Shown here one piece after another: positions 25,968-34,221 of a stretch of 64,000 nt of DNA. How positions within the stretch are numbered: position 1 is the first letter of the stretch; every line of letters starts with the position of its first letter. The DNA is from Rhizobium sp. C4 (lineage in GTDB: Bacteria > Pseudomonadota > Alphaproteobacteria > Rhizobiales > Rhizobiaceae). The notes under the pieces were generated by a model that was not told the origin of the DNA, searched no databases, and saw only the letters and a list, made by a program, of their open reading frames with translations. The stretch covers positions 434,001-498,000 of the forward strand of contig NZ_JAJNCX010000002.1 of NCBI RefSeq assembly GCF_021026315.1, read 5' to 3'. The translations under genes were made by a program, and so were the position numbers.

Positions 25968-26464
25968 CGAACGATCTCCCCGCCAAGGGCAATCGCCGAA
26001 TGGTAATAGGCATTGTAGGACCAGTTATAGGCGTCAACGATCGACTGTTCGATGGCGTCTTCCTCGCGCACGATGCGATAGGGGATGCGCAGCGCATTCA
26101 GCACCGGCTCCATGGTGATGCCATGCGGGATCGCCCACCAATTGTTCTCGCCGAGTTCGCCGCGATAGCTCATCAGCATGACGACCGGGATGCCGGCGCC
26201 GAGACCCATGCGGGCCAGCGGTTCGACAGAAGCGCGAAGACCGGAATTCTCCATGATCAGCGCGGCGCGCTTGCCGGACAGGAACACGCCGCCGCAGATG
26301 GCAGCGCCTTCGCCCTCATTGGTGACGCGGATCGTGCGGATATCGGGATCGGCATCGAGCGCGGGATAAAGCTGTTTGAAAAGCGAATCCGGCAGATAGC
26401 AGACGATGCTGACGCCCGCCCGCTTGAGCCCCCGGATGACCGCATCGACGGATGATTGCTTCAT
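25964..26464 (-). CDS. ThDP-dependent decarboxylase, alpha (PYR) subunit
   Basis: A 166-residue protein with the PYR-domain pattern of ThDP enzymes: GVSIVCYLPDSLFKQLYPAL, then RVTNEGEGAAICGGVFLSG with the cofactor-activating Glu, and LIMENSGLRASVEPLARM. This matches the ComD-like alpha subunit of sulfopyruvate decarboxylase. It is translated just before the beta subunit. Splitting the PYR and PP domains onto two genes is normal for this family. Confidence 0.83.
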   Translation of the reverse strand: MKQSSVDAVIRGLKRAGVSIVCYLPDSLFKQLYPALDADPDIRTIRVTNEGEGAAICGGVFLSGKRAALIMENSGLRASVEPLARMGLGAGIPVVMLMSYRGELGENNWWAIPHGITMEPVLNALRIPYRIVREEDAIEQSIVDAYNWSYNAYYHSAIALGGEIVR

Positions 26465-26568
26465 GTCATGTCCTCTGTTCGGCTTGAGGAAAGCAAATGC
26501 GAGATGTGCCGAATAGACGGTATTTTCTGGTGAGATCGTTGCGCTGAATGCAACAACTTGAGCCCTGC

Positions 26569-27489
26569 CTATTCCGCCATCCCGACGATCAATTGTTCGA
26601 GCAGTCGGCCGAGTGCGAGCGCGGCATCCGACATTTCCTTTTCGGGCCGGGAGAGCAGCGTCAGCTTGCGCGGCGGCAGGCGCGGATCGATGAGAGGCAC
26701 GAATTTGATCGTACCGTCGATCAGCTCCTGTTCGACACCGACGCGGGTCTGCAACACCAGTCCGAGACCACGTTTGGCCAATTCCACCATCAGGCTGATC
26801 GAATTGGTGCGCGTACGGCTCTGGATATCGACCAGCGACCGGCTGAAGGCCTCTTCCACGGAAGAGCCGAGCGTCAGGCTGGCGTCCGACAGGATGACCT
26901 TCTGGTTGGCGAGGTCGAAGAGCTTGAGTGTGGCGCGTTCCGCCTTGTCGCTGCCCGGCAGCGCCAGCACGCCAAGTGGCAGCGAAATCGAGGTGATGCG
27001 CCGCACGGCGCGGGGTGCGCGGACATCGAAGATGATGGCGAGATCGCTTTCACCTTCAGCAATGGCATTGCAGGCGGCCTGCGAACTCATCACCTTCACA
27101 TCGACCGAGACATCCGGATGCTTGCTCCAGAAGGCCTCCAGCGCGCGCGGCATCAGACCACGCGCAACACTCTCTACTACGGCAATCGACACCGTGCCGC
27201 GATGCAGCCCATGCAATTGGTCGATCTCGTTGCAGGCACGGCCGAGCTCGGAGAGTGCGGCGCGGGCGCGATAGAGAAGCAGTTCGCCCGCCGAGGTCAG
27301 CTTCAGCCGCTGGCGCACCCGCTCGAACAGCGGGGTGCCGAACTCCTCCTCCATCTGCCGGATCACGCGGCTGATCGAGGAGGGGGCGACATTGAGCGAC
27401 AGCGCGGCCTGGCGGATCGAGCCCAGTCTCGCCACCAGCTGGAAATAATGGATCCGGGCGGGGACGAGGCCGAGGCGATAGGGGTCCAT
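26569..27489 (-). CDS. LysR-family transcriptional regulator
   Basis: A 306-residue regulator. The N-terminal winged HTH is in FQLVARLGSIRQAALSLN followed by VAPSSISRVIRQMEEEFG, then a substrate-binding-like domain (GTVSIAVVESVARGLMPRAL, ELAKRGLGLVLQTRVGVE). It lies seven bases downstream of adenine deaminase and upstream of the ThDP genes, so it is embedded in the leftward operon. It probably senses a substrate or intermediate of this pathway and acts at the divergent promoter region 30926-31420. No T-N11-A box could be assigned confidently. Confidence 0.88.
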   Translation of the reverse strand: MDPYRLGLVPARIHYFQLVARLGSIRQAALSLNVAPSSISRVIRQMEEEFGTPLFERVRQRLKLTSAGELLLYRARAALSELGRACNEIDQLHGLHRGTVSIAVVESVARGLMPRALEAFWSKHPDVSVDVKVMSSQAACNAIAEGESDLAIIFDVRAPRAVRRITSISLPLGVLALPGSDKAERATLKLFDLANQKVILSDASLTLGSSVEEAFSRSLVDIQSRTRTNSISLMVELAKRGLGLVLQTRVGVEQELIDGTIKFVPLIDPRLPPRKLTLLSRPEKEMSDAALALGRLLEQLIVGMAE

Positions 27490-27496
27490 GGCGGCC

Positions 27497-29296
27497 TCAG
27501 ACGGGCTCGAACAGCGGCACGATTTCCATCTGCGGCACCGTCACCAGACCCATGTCGGTGATGCGGATTTCCGGGATAACCGACAGCGGGATCAGGTTGA
27601 AGCCCATATAGGGAATGGTGCAGCCGGCCTTGTCCCACTCCACCTTCAGTGCCTGCACTTCCTTGGCCACTTCATGCACGCGCTTGTCGGAGAGGAGACC
27701 GGCGATCGGCAGCGGCACGATGGCTGTCACCTTGCCGTCCTGCACGACGCAGGCGCCGCCCTGATGCTCCTCGATGGCGCGCAGCGCCACCTGCATGTCG
27801 GCCTCGTTGGTGCCGGCGAGGATGATATTGTGGCTGTCATGGCCGACGGAGGAGGCAACCGCGCCGCTCTTCAGCGAGAAGTTGGACAGCAGCCCATAGG
27901 CAACATTGCCGGCCGACTTGCCGTGACGCTCGACCACGGTCACGAAGCAGAGGCCATGTCGTTCGAAATGCGTCTGCCAGTCGTTGGCGGGCTCCAGCTC
28001 GACCTTCACATGGCCGAGAATGATGCCGGGAAGTTCGGTCTTGATCGTGTTGGCGATGACCTTTTCCGTCGGCAGTTCCGGCGTCAGCTTGATGGACTTC
28101 GGCAGCTTGACGGTGTGATAGGCGGCTTCCGGGTAGCGCCACGGCTTGGACAGCGTTTCGTCCAGCAACGGCGTGATCTTCTTCTGGTCGACCATCAGCT
28201 CGCCGCCATACCAGGTGGAGATCGGGTTGAGGTCGTCATCCAGCATGACGAGATCGGCGCGGCGACCGCCGCCCATGCCGCCGAAATCGCCTTCCATGCC
28301 GAAGCGCGTTGCGCCATGCAGCGAGCCCATGGACCAGGCCTGTTCGCGCGACATGCCGGCCTTGCGCGCCTCGCGCACCACCCAGTCGAGGCCGAAGGTC
28401 AGGAGGTCGTCGGCATCGCGGTCGTCGGTGCAGACGGCAATGCGCTTGTGCGACGCGCCAAGCTCGGTGACGGTCTTGATGGCCAGCGGCAGCGAATGCC
28501 ACGGCGTCGTCGGCGGGCCACCGCGCAGGAAGAGCCAGATGCCGGCCTCCAGCATGTCGTCGGCGATTTCGCGGTCGATCGCCTCATGCGTGTCGGTGAC
28601 GCCGGAGGCGGCGTATGCTGCGACGAATTCGCGGCCATAGACATGGCCGCTGACCGGTTTGCCGCGGGAAAGCGCTGCGGCGATGATGGCGTGGCTGCGC
28701 TCATCGCCCATGGCGACCGGCACGAAATCCATCTTCTCGCCAAGGGCTGCGGCTTCCGGCCACTTGTCGAAGATCGCGGCAATCTTTTCCGGCGTCAGGT
28801 CGCCGCCGGCAGTTTCCAGTTCAGGCGATGTGGCCGGCACGGTGGAGGGGACGGTGAGGAAGATCGAGAGCGGCGCATGGCGCGCGTCTTCCAGCATTGC
28901 CTCGACGCCGGCGACGTCCATCACGTTGCCGATTTCGTGGCTGTCACAGAAGATCGAGGTCGTGCCGTTCAACAGGGCGGCCTCGGCATAGGCGCAGGCC
29001 GTGACCATGCTCGATTCGATATGGATATGCGGATCGACCAGACCCGGCGCGATGATGCCGCCCCTGGCATCATAAAGCTTGGCGCCGCCTGCCTTATAGG
29101 TGCCGGCCGGCTTGACGGCGGCGATGCGGCCGCCGGAGATCCAGACTTCACGGTCAGGCAGGATGCGCTCCGAATAGGTGGAAAGCACCCGCGCGCCCTG
29201 GATGACGAGGTCCGGCGCTGTGCGACCGGAGGCGACATCCGCGAGCTTGCGGGTCATCGTTGCCAGCGGTGCAACGGAAAAGCGGGTGATGGCCAT
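27497..29296 (-). CDS. ade: Adenine deaminase
   Basis: A 599-residue protein of full length for bacterial adenine deaminase. Metal-site motifs are [39 protein letters not shown], and [13 protein letters not shown]. The C-terminal domain has [20 protein letters not shown]. Family members convert adenine to hypoxanthine and ammonia in the cytoplasm. It sits between the GST-like gene and the LysR gene. Its presence with guanine deaminase and a BMP-type importer is the main evidence that this locus handles purines. Confidence 0.92.
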   Translation of the reverse strand: MAITRFSVAPLATMTRKLADVASGRTAPDLVIQGARVLSTYSERILPDREVWISGGRIAAVKPAGTYKAGGAKLYDARGGIIAPGLVDPHIHIESSMVTACAYAEAALLNGTTSIFCDSHEIGNVMDVAGVEAMLEDARHAPLSIFLTVPSTVPATSPELETAGGDLTPEKIAAIFDKWPEAAALGEKMDFVPVAMGDERSHAIIAAALSRGKPVSGHVYGREFVAAYAASGVTDTHEAIDREIADDMLEAGIWLFLRGGPPTTPWHSLPLAIKTVTELGASHKRIAVCTDDRDADDLLTFGLDWVVREARKAGMSREQAWSMGSLHGATRFGMEGDFGGMGGGRRADLVMLDDDLNPISTWYGGELMVDQKKITPLLDETLSKPWRYPEAAYHTVKLPKSIKLTPELPTEKVIANTIKTELPGIILGHVKVELEPANDWQTHFERHGLCFVTVVERHGKSAGNVAYGLLSNFSLKSGAVASSVGHDSHNIILAGTNEADMQVALRAIEEHQGGACVVQDGKVTAIVPLPIAGLLSDKRVHEVAKEVQALKVEWDKAGCTIPYMGFNLIPLSVIPEIRITDMGLVTVPQMEIVPLFEPV

Positions 29297-29350
29297 CTCA
29301 GAACTCCTTGTGATCGCGACAGTCTGGCCTTTCCGGCCTGAATGCCTGCC

Positions 29351-29983
29351 TTAATGATAGTCCGGAATGCCCGGCATGGTGATGAAGCCGGGAAGCCGGC
29401 GGAAACGGCGAAGCCACAGGCGCAGTGCCGGAAACTCCTCGTGGTCAATGTTGAAATCGCGCGACAGCGCGAAGCTCGGGATCAAAGCCAGATCGGCAAT
29501 CGTCGGATAATCGGCGGCAAACCACTCTTTGCCCTCGATGTGGCGCAGCGTCATGTGGTCGTCCATAATGCGGAAGGCAGCGCGCGCGTCGGCCTTCAAC
29601 CGCTCCAGATGGCCGCCAACGGCAAAGACGGCAACTTCCCGCGCCTTCACGGCCGCCTGCAACGGGCCGGCGGCAAAACCCAGCCACATCATGGTCGTCG
29701 AAAAATCGGGGCGGTCGATGGGGAGCCATTTGCCCGAGGCATCGTTGTGTCTGGCAAGATGGGCAAGGATCGCTTCGGCGCCGAAGAGAACCGTGTCGCC
29801 CTGCTTGATGAAGGGCAGCGTGCCGCACGGGTTCAGTGCCAGAAGCGCCGGCGACTTTTCCTCGCGGCCCGGCAGCATGTTGACCGAATAGACATCATGC
29901 TCAATGCCGAGCATGGAAAGCAGAAGGCGGACGCGATAGCTGTTTTCGTCCAGTTCATAATTGTAGAGCGTCAGGGCGGACAT
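29351..29983 (-). CDS. Glutathione S-transferase-like protein, partner of the Rieske protein
   Basis: A 210-residue GST-fold protein. The thioredoxin-like N-terminus is LTLYNYELDENSYRVRLLLS, with the cis-Pro segment NPCGTLPFIK and then FGAEAILAHLAR. The all-helical C-terminal half ends with IADLALIPSFALSRDFNID. It overlaps the stop of the Rieske gene by the TGATG junction, so the two are co-translated. In the caffeine pathway of Pseudomonas putida CBB5, the GST-like NdmE is needed in a complex with Rieske-less NdmC and NdmD. A similar scaffolding role is inferred here. A conventional glutathione-dependent role is the alternative. Confidence 0.85.
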   Translation of the reverse strand: MSALTLYNYELDENSYRVRLLLSMLGIEHDVYSVNMLPGREEKSPALLALNPCGTLPFIKQGDTVLFGAEAILAHLARHNDASGKWLPIDRPDFSTTMMWLGFAAGPLQAAVKAREVAVFAVGGHLERLKADARAAFRIMDDHMTLRHIEGKEWFAADYPTIADLALIPSFALSRDFNIDHEEFPALRLWLRRFRRLPGFITMPGIPDYH

Positions 29984-30660
29984 CAGGCGACCTCGGCAAG
30001 GGGTGTTTCAAGGGCGAGGCGAAGGGCCTGCGCATAGCGGGCAAGGGCGGCGATCGGCGCGCCTTCGTTTGCCATCAGGTGCAGCGCGAGCTTAGCGTCG
30101 CCCATGGACTGGATGGCGACCAGAAGCCGGGTCGCGCCGGCAGTCAGAGATATGTAATTCTCTGAGATCGTTTCGATTTTCGGCGCGTCGCTCACGCCGG
30201 GCAGCGGCGTTGCAGCCAGGATCGCGAGCGCCTTCTCCATTGTGCAGTCTGCATAAAGGCTTCGCACCGGAACAAGTCCGGCAATCTCGGCCGGCAGGAG
30301 GGCCGGGTCTGCCTCCGTGGTCGAGCCTGCCCAGATGATGCCGTTGCGTTCGGCGCTGGCGAAGGTCTGCATGCGGATGGTCTGCGGCACGTCCAGCTGC
30401 GGATGCGCCGGGATGTGGCGGCATTGACCGGCCGTGTCATATTGCCAGCCATGATAGAGGCAGGCGAGGTGATCGCCGCGCACGAAGCCGAAGCTCATGC
30501 GCATGCCGCGATGCGGACAGCGGTCTTCCCAGACATGCGCCTTGCCGCTGGAATCGCGCCAGACCACCAGTTCGGCGCCGTTCACGACCGCGCCCGTCGA
30601 GGTGCTGGGATCAACCATGTTCGACAATGCGACCGGTGACCAGATGGGTTGAGGTGTCAT
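29983..30660 (-). CDS. Stand-alone Rieske 2Fe-2S protein detached from its oxygenase
   Basis: A 225-residue protein. The Rieske centre is in DRCPHRGMRMSFG and LACLYHGWQYD: Cys48-x-His50, then Cys67-x2-His70. The sequence from there (AGQCRHIPAHPQ, NGIIWAG) matches the N-terminal Rieske domain of NdmA/VanA-type oxygenases. The last 100 or so residues have no D-x2-H-x4-H iron site, so the catalytic domain is absent. Two proteins with only that domain are encoded at 21493-22362 and 36326-37183. I infer that this protein carries electrons to one or both of them. It is not fused to a reductase, unlike NdmD. Confidence 0.88.
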   Translation of the reverse strand: MTPQPIWSPVALSNMVDPSTSTGAVVNGAELVVWRDSSGKAHVWEDRCPHRGMRMSFGFVRGDHLACLYHGWQYDTAGQCRHIPAHPQLDVPQTIRMQTFASAERNGIIWAGSTTEADPALLPAEIAGLVPVRSLYADCTMEKALAILAATPLPGVSDAPKIETISENYISLTAGATRLLVAIQSMGDAKLALHLMANEGAPIAALARYAQALRLALETPLAEVA

Positions 30661-30673
30661 TGTTGAGTCCCCT

Positions 30674-30925
30674 TCAAATATTGCCGGCCGGAGCGATGTC
30701 CCGCCGCGTCACGTCCTGAATGATGCAATCATATGGGCCAAGGCTGCAGGCCATTTCGAACATGTCGACCAGTGCCTCGTCGCCCGTGACGGTCACGTCG
30801 AAAAAGCGGTCGCTGGCGGCCCCGAAATCGATCCCCAGAGACAGCCGATTGGCCCGGTGCTGGGCAAATTGCCGAAAACTCGCCTGCACGAGAGCGCCGG
30901 AAAATACGAATGCGACCTCAGCCAA
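30674..30925 (-). CDS. Small acylphosphatase-like protein at the head of the Rieske operon
   Basis: An 83-residue protein starting at TTG (30925), with GGGAGG seven bases upstream, and ending 13 bases before the Rieske gene. The pattern FVFSGALVQASFRQFAQHRANRLSLGI, then DVTVTGDEALVDMFEMACSLG, resembles the ferredoxin-like acylphosphatase fold (phosphate loop and Arg in VQASFR). The conserved catalytic Asn region is not evident, so it may be a non-catalytic or diverged member. Its role is unknown. Its place as first gene suggests it matters to the oxygenase system. Confidence 0.6.
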   Translation of the reverse strand: MAEVAFVFSGALVQASFRQFAQHRANRLSLGIDFGAASDRFFDVTVTGDEALVDMFEMACSLGPYDCIIQDVTRRDIAPAGNI

Positions 30926-31420
30926 GGTCGTGCCTCCCGGATTGGGTATCGTGTCGCGCCTGTTGTTCTGCTTCCGTCATCTGACCGCCAAATTGGCATT
31001 CGCGAATGCAAATGCACAAAATTTAATCATGCTCTATTATTGATCACTTTACCGACAGGTCGGATGGCTTTTCAAGCGGTTTTTTCGTCGCACTTGTTGC
31101 TTATTGCGCATCAAACTCGACGAATTTTTTCGTCTATGCGGAACAACTGGCTTTTGAAAATCTCAGGTCCGGCAGCGGTTTCAGCGTTGAAAGGGTCGAA
31201 TTTACGCCGGCTTTCCCGCCTTTTTGCCGACACGAGAAAGTGTGGCGGCGTGCCTGCTGAACGTGCACCGGTTTGTGTGTTCTGCACGGCAGGGTAGACG
31301 GAGTTCAATTCGGCCTTTCTGGCACGGATATTGCTGAATGTCACCAGACGGCATTCGCTTGAGGCCCGGGCAACCGGTTCCGGCAGGCGAGATGTTCAAA
31401 CCAACGAAACAGGGGTTCAC
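30926..31420. promoter_or_regulatory. Divergent control region of the purine-type locus, with palindrome
   Basis: About 495 bases separate the leftward and rightward operons. A perfect 14-base palindrome, GCATTCGCGAATGC, lies at 30996-31009. The flanks extend the symmetry by three further bases on each side after one mismatch. It is a likely operator near the leftward promoter. The rest is comparatively AT-rich; no purine riboswitch core or convincing small gene was recognised. Confidence 0.5.
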
Positions 31421-32545
31421 ATGATCGACATACGCAATCTATCCCGTCGCGGATTCTTGAACATGACGGCGGCCGGCGGTGCAGCCGCTCTGATGTCGGG
31501 CACGCTTGCCCGTCCGTCCTTCGCCGCCGCAGCGCCCTTGCCGGCCGTGAAGGAAGAGGATGCCATCATCGGCTTCGGCCATGTCGGCCCCGTAACCGAC
31601 GAAGGCTGGACCTGGGCGCACCATCAGGGTGTTCTTGCAGTCAAGGAAAAGTATCCGAAGCTGAAGAAGATCCTCGAAGTCGAAAACGTTCCCTATTCGG
31701 CCGATGCGACGCGCACCTATCGCCAGTTCGTCAGCGAAGGCGCGAACATGATCTTCGACACCTCCTCGACGGGTGACTTCCTGCATGAAGTCGTCAAGAA
31801 GTCGCCGAAGGTCGCCTTCATGGAATGCGACGGCCGCACCGACATGCCGAACCTCGGCTGGTACTATCTGGCACACTGGTATCCGACCTATGTCATCGGC
31901 GTTGCCGCCGGCATGATGTCGAAGACCGGCAAGCTCGGCTACGTCGCCTCCTTCCCGGTTCCGTCCGTCTTCTCCGGCACGAACGCCTTCCTGATGGGCG
32001 CGCGCTCGGTCAATCCGAAGGCAACGCTGCAGACCATCGTCATCAACTCCTGGTTCGACCCGCAGGCTGCTGCCCAGGCCGGCACGGCGCTGATCGACAA
32101 TGGCTGCGACTTCCTCTTCGGCATCATGGACGAGGCCGCCTATCTTCAGGTTGCCGAAAAGCGCGGCGTATGGGCTGCCATGTGGAACACGGATATCCGT
32201 CGCTACGGCCCGAACTCCTACGTGTCTTCCGTCGTCATCGACTTCAAGGATTTCTATGTCGATCAGGTCGGCCAGCGCCTCGCCGGCAAGTGGACACCCT
32301 CGCAGACCATCCTTTCCATGGGCAAGGGTATCGACCGCGACAAATGGGGCGAGAAGGTTCCGGCCGAAGTCGCCAAGGCAGCTGATGCCGTGCGCGACAA
32401 GATCCTTGGTGGCTGGTCGCCGTTTACCGGCGAACTCAAGGATGCCAAGGGCAATGTGAAGGTTCCCGCCGGCAAGACCATGTCGGAAGTCGAACTCTAC
32501 CACTGGGATTGGTCGATCGAAGGCGTTTCGGGCCTTTCGAGCTGA
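31421..32545 (+). CDS. BMP-family ABC transporter substrate-binding protein (nucleoside/purine type)
   Basis: A 374-residue periplasmic binding protein. The start at 31421 opens a Tat signal, NLSRRGFLNMTAAGGAAALMSG, ending near SFAAAAP. The mature part shows IIGFGHVGPVTDEGWTWAHHQG, which is the BMP/PnrA-type lipoprotein fold start, GANMIFDTSSTGDF, and NSWFDPQAAAQAGTALIDNG. The family binds purine nucleosides and related compounds. It heads the rightward operon with its ATPase and two permeases. Since deaminases of adenine and guanine are nearby, a purine base, nucleoside or modified purine is the likely ligand. Confidence 0.92.
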   Translation: MIDIRNLSRRGFLNMTAAGGAAALMSGTLARPSFAAAAPLPAVKEEDAIIGFGHVGPVTDEGWTWAHHQGVLAVKEKYPKLKKILEVENVPYSADATRTYRQFVSEGANMIFDTSSTGDFLHEVVKKSPKVAFMECDGRTDMPNLGWYYLAHWYPTYVIGVAAGMMSKTGKLGYVASFPVPSVFSGTNAFLMGARSVNPKATLQTIVINSWFDPQAAAQAGTALIDNGCDFLFGIMDEAAYLQVAEKRGVWAAMWNTDIRRYGPNSYVSSVVIDFKDFYVDQVGQRLAGKWTPSQTILSMGKGIDRDKWGEKVPAEVAKAADAVRDKILGGWSPFTGELKDAKGNVKVPAGKTMSEVELYHWDWSIEGVSGLSS

Positions 32546-32555
32546 TCCAACTTGC

Positions 32556-32584
32556 GAGCGGCCCGGTTTCGCGCCGGGCCGCTC
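32556..32584 (+). terminator. GC-rich hairpin after the binding-protein gene
   Basis: A perfect 11-bp stem (32556-32566 with 32574-32584), loop of seven bases, lies 10 bases after the stop and before the ATPase gene, followed by AGCCGTTTTCTT. It probably acts as a partial terminator or mRNA-stabilising hairpin so that the binding protein is made in excess. Confidence 0.7.
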
Positions 32585-32640
32585 AGCCGTTTTCTTGTCG
32601 TTTCGGCACCTCCAACGATAGCCCGATCGGTCTTCCGCGC

Positions 32641-34221
32641 ATGCAAGATGAAATTCCAGCCGCCGCCTCATCGCCAGGGACGCCGCCGCGCGTCTACCTG
32701 AAGGGGATTGCCAAGTATTTTCCGGGCGTGATCGCCAATGAGAATGTCGATATCGAGGTTCTGCCGGGCGAAATCCATGCGCTTCTGGGCGAGAATGGTG
32801 CCGGCAAATCGACGCTGATGAATATCCTCACCGGCATTTACCAGCCGGATGCGGGTGAGATCATCATCGATGGCTATGCCCGGCAGTTTGCTTCGCCTGT
32901 CCAGGCAATCGCCGCCGGCATCGGCATGGTGCACCAGCATTTCAAGCTGGTGCAGGCCTTCACGGTGGCCGAAAACATTCATCTCGGCTGGGATGAAACG
33001 CCGAAGCGCACCTCTGCCGCCGTTCTGGAGGCGCGCACCGCGGAGCTTGCCAAGACATTCAATCTTCAGGTCAAGCCCGGTGCGCGGGTCAGTGAACTTT
33101 CGACCGGCGAACAGCAGCGTGTCGAAATCCTGCGCGTGCTGTCACGCCGTGCCAAGATCCTGATCCTTGATGAACCTACCGCCGTTCTGACGCCGGCGGA
33201 AGCGCGAGAGCTTTTCCGGGCGCTGCGCGACTTCGTTTCGCATGGCAATTCGGTGATCTTCATCAGCCACAAGCTGGATGAAGTGCTGGAAATCTCCGAC
33301 CGCATCAGCATTCTGCGCCAGGGCCGCAAGATCGCGACCGAGAAGGCCGCAGACTGCAATCCGCGCATGCTTGCCAAGCTCATGGTGGGCCGCGATATCG
33401 TTCTGGACGACATGCGCGAGCGCGCCGCGAATGCCAAGCCGATGTCTGCTGAGCCAGTGCTGAAGGTCTCGGGTCTATCCGCGCTGGGCGACAATGGCCT
33501 GACGGCGCTGCATGATCTCAATTTCTCGCTCCGCGCCGGCGAAATCCTCGGCATTGCAGGCGTTGCCGGCAATGGTCAGCGGGAGTTGAGCCAGGTGCTG
33601 ACCGGTGTCCGCCCCGCGTCTACCGGCGACATCATGATTGCCGGCAAGACGATGGCGGGTCTGAAGGCCGGCGAATTTGCCGCTGCCGGCATCGGTCATA
33701 TCCCGGAAGATCGCCTGCATAGCGGCCTCGCGCCCGCCATGTCGATCACCACCAATGCCGTGATGCGCGAATATGGCAAGCCGCCGGTTGCCAAGGGTGG
33801 CTTCTTCAGCCGCGAGGCGGCGGGGAAGTTGGCTCGCGAAATTGCCGGTGCTGCCGACGTCGCGATACCCGATTTCGCCATGCCGATCCGCAATCTCTCC
33901 GGCGGCAACCAGCAGCGCCTTGTCGCGCGCCGCGAGATGCGCATTGCCGAGCGCATCCTTGTCGCCGCCTATCCGAGCCGGGGGCTCGATGTCGGCGCGA
34001 TCAATACGATGCTGCGCTACATCGTCGAGCTGCGCGACGCGGGCGCGGGCGTGGTGCTCATTTCCGAAGAGCTGGAGGAACTGCTGAACCTCTCCGACCG
34101 CATTGCCGTGCTTTATGAAGGCCGCATCATGGGAATTCTTGACAACAACAATCTCGATATTGACGAGATCGGCCTGATGATGGGCGGGCGGGCGCATGTC
34201 GGCGCAGGGGAGGCCGCCTGA
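32641..34221 (+). CDS. Nucleoside/purine ABC transporter ATP-binding protein (two NBDs)
   Basis: A 526-residue tandem ATPase. The first domain has LLGENGAGKSTLMNILTG (Walker A), VSELSTGEQQRVEILRVLSR (signature, with STGEQ) and ILILDEPTAVLTP (Walker B). The second domain has a non-standard P-loop region (LGIAGVAGNGQRELSQVLTG) and a full signature NLSGGNQQRLVARREM. This double-domain layout matches sugar and nucleoside ATPases of the RbsA/BMP type. The ATG at 32641 follows the hairpin. It energises uptake with the permeases at 34221-36203. Confidence 0.92.
   Translation: MQDEIPAAASSPGTPPRVYLKGIAKYFPGVIANENVDIEVLPGEIHALLGENGAGKSTLMNILTGIYQPDAGEIIIDGYARQFASPVQAIAAGIGMVHQHFKLVQAFTVAENIHLGWDETPKRTSAAVLEARTAELAKTFNLQVKPGARVSELSTGEQQRVEILRVLSRRAKILILDEPTAVLTPAEARELFRALRDFVSHGNSVIFISHKLDEVLEISDRISILRQGRKIATEKAADCNPRMLAKLMVGRDIVLDDMRERAANAKPMSAEPVLKVSGLSALGDNGLTALHDLNFSLRAGEILGIAGVAGNGQRELSQVLTGVRPASTGDIMIAGKTMAGLKAGEFAAAGIGHIPEDRLHSGLAPAMSITTNAVMREYGKPPVAKGGFFSREAAGKLAREIAGAADVAIPDFAMPIRNLSGGNQQRLVARREMRIAERILVAAYPSRGLDVGAINTMLRYIVELRDAGAGVVLISEELEELLNLSDRIAVLYEGRIMGILDNNNLDIDEIGLMMGGRAHVGAGEAA

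Noticed and set aside
30926-31420. Purine riboswitch before the BMP importer
   Set aside because: The conserved core of purine aptamers was not found on either strand.
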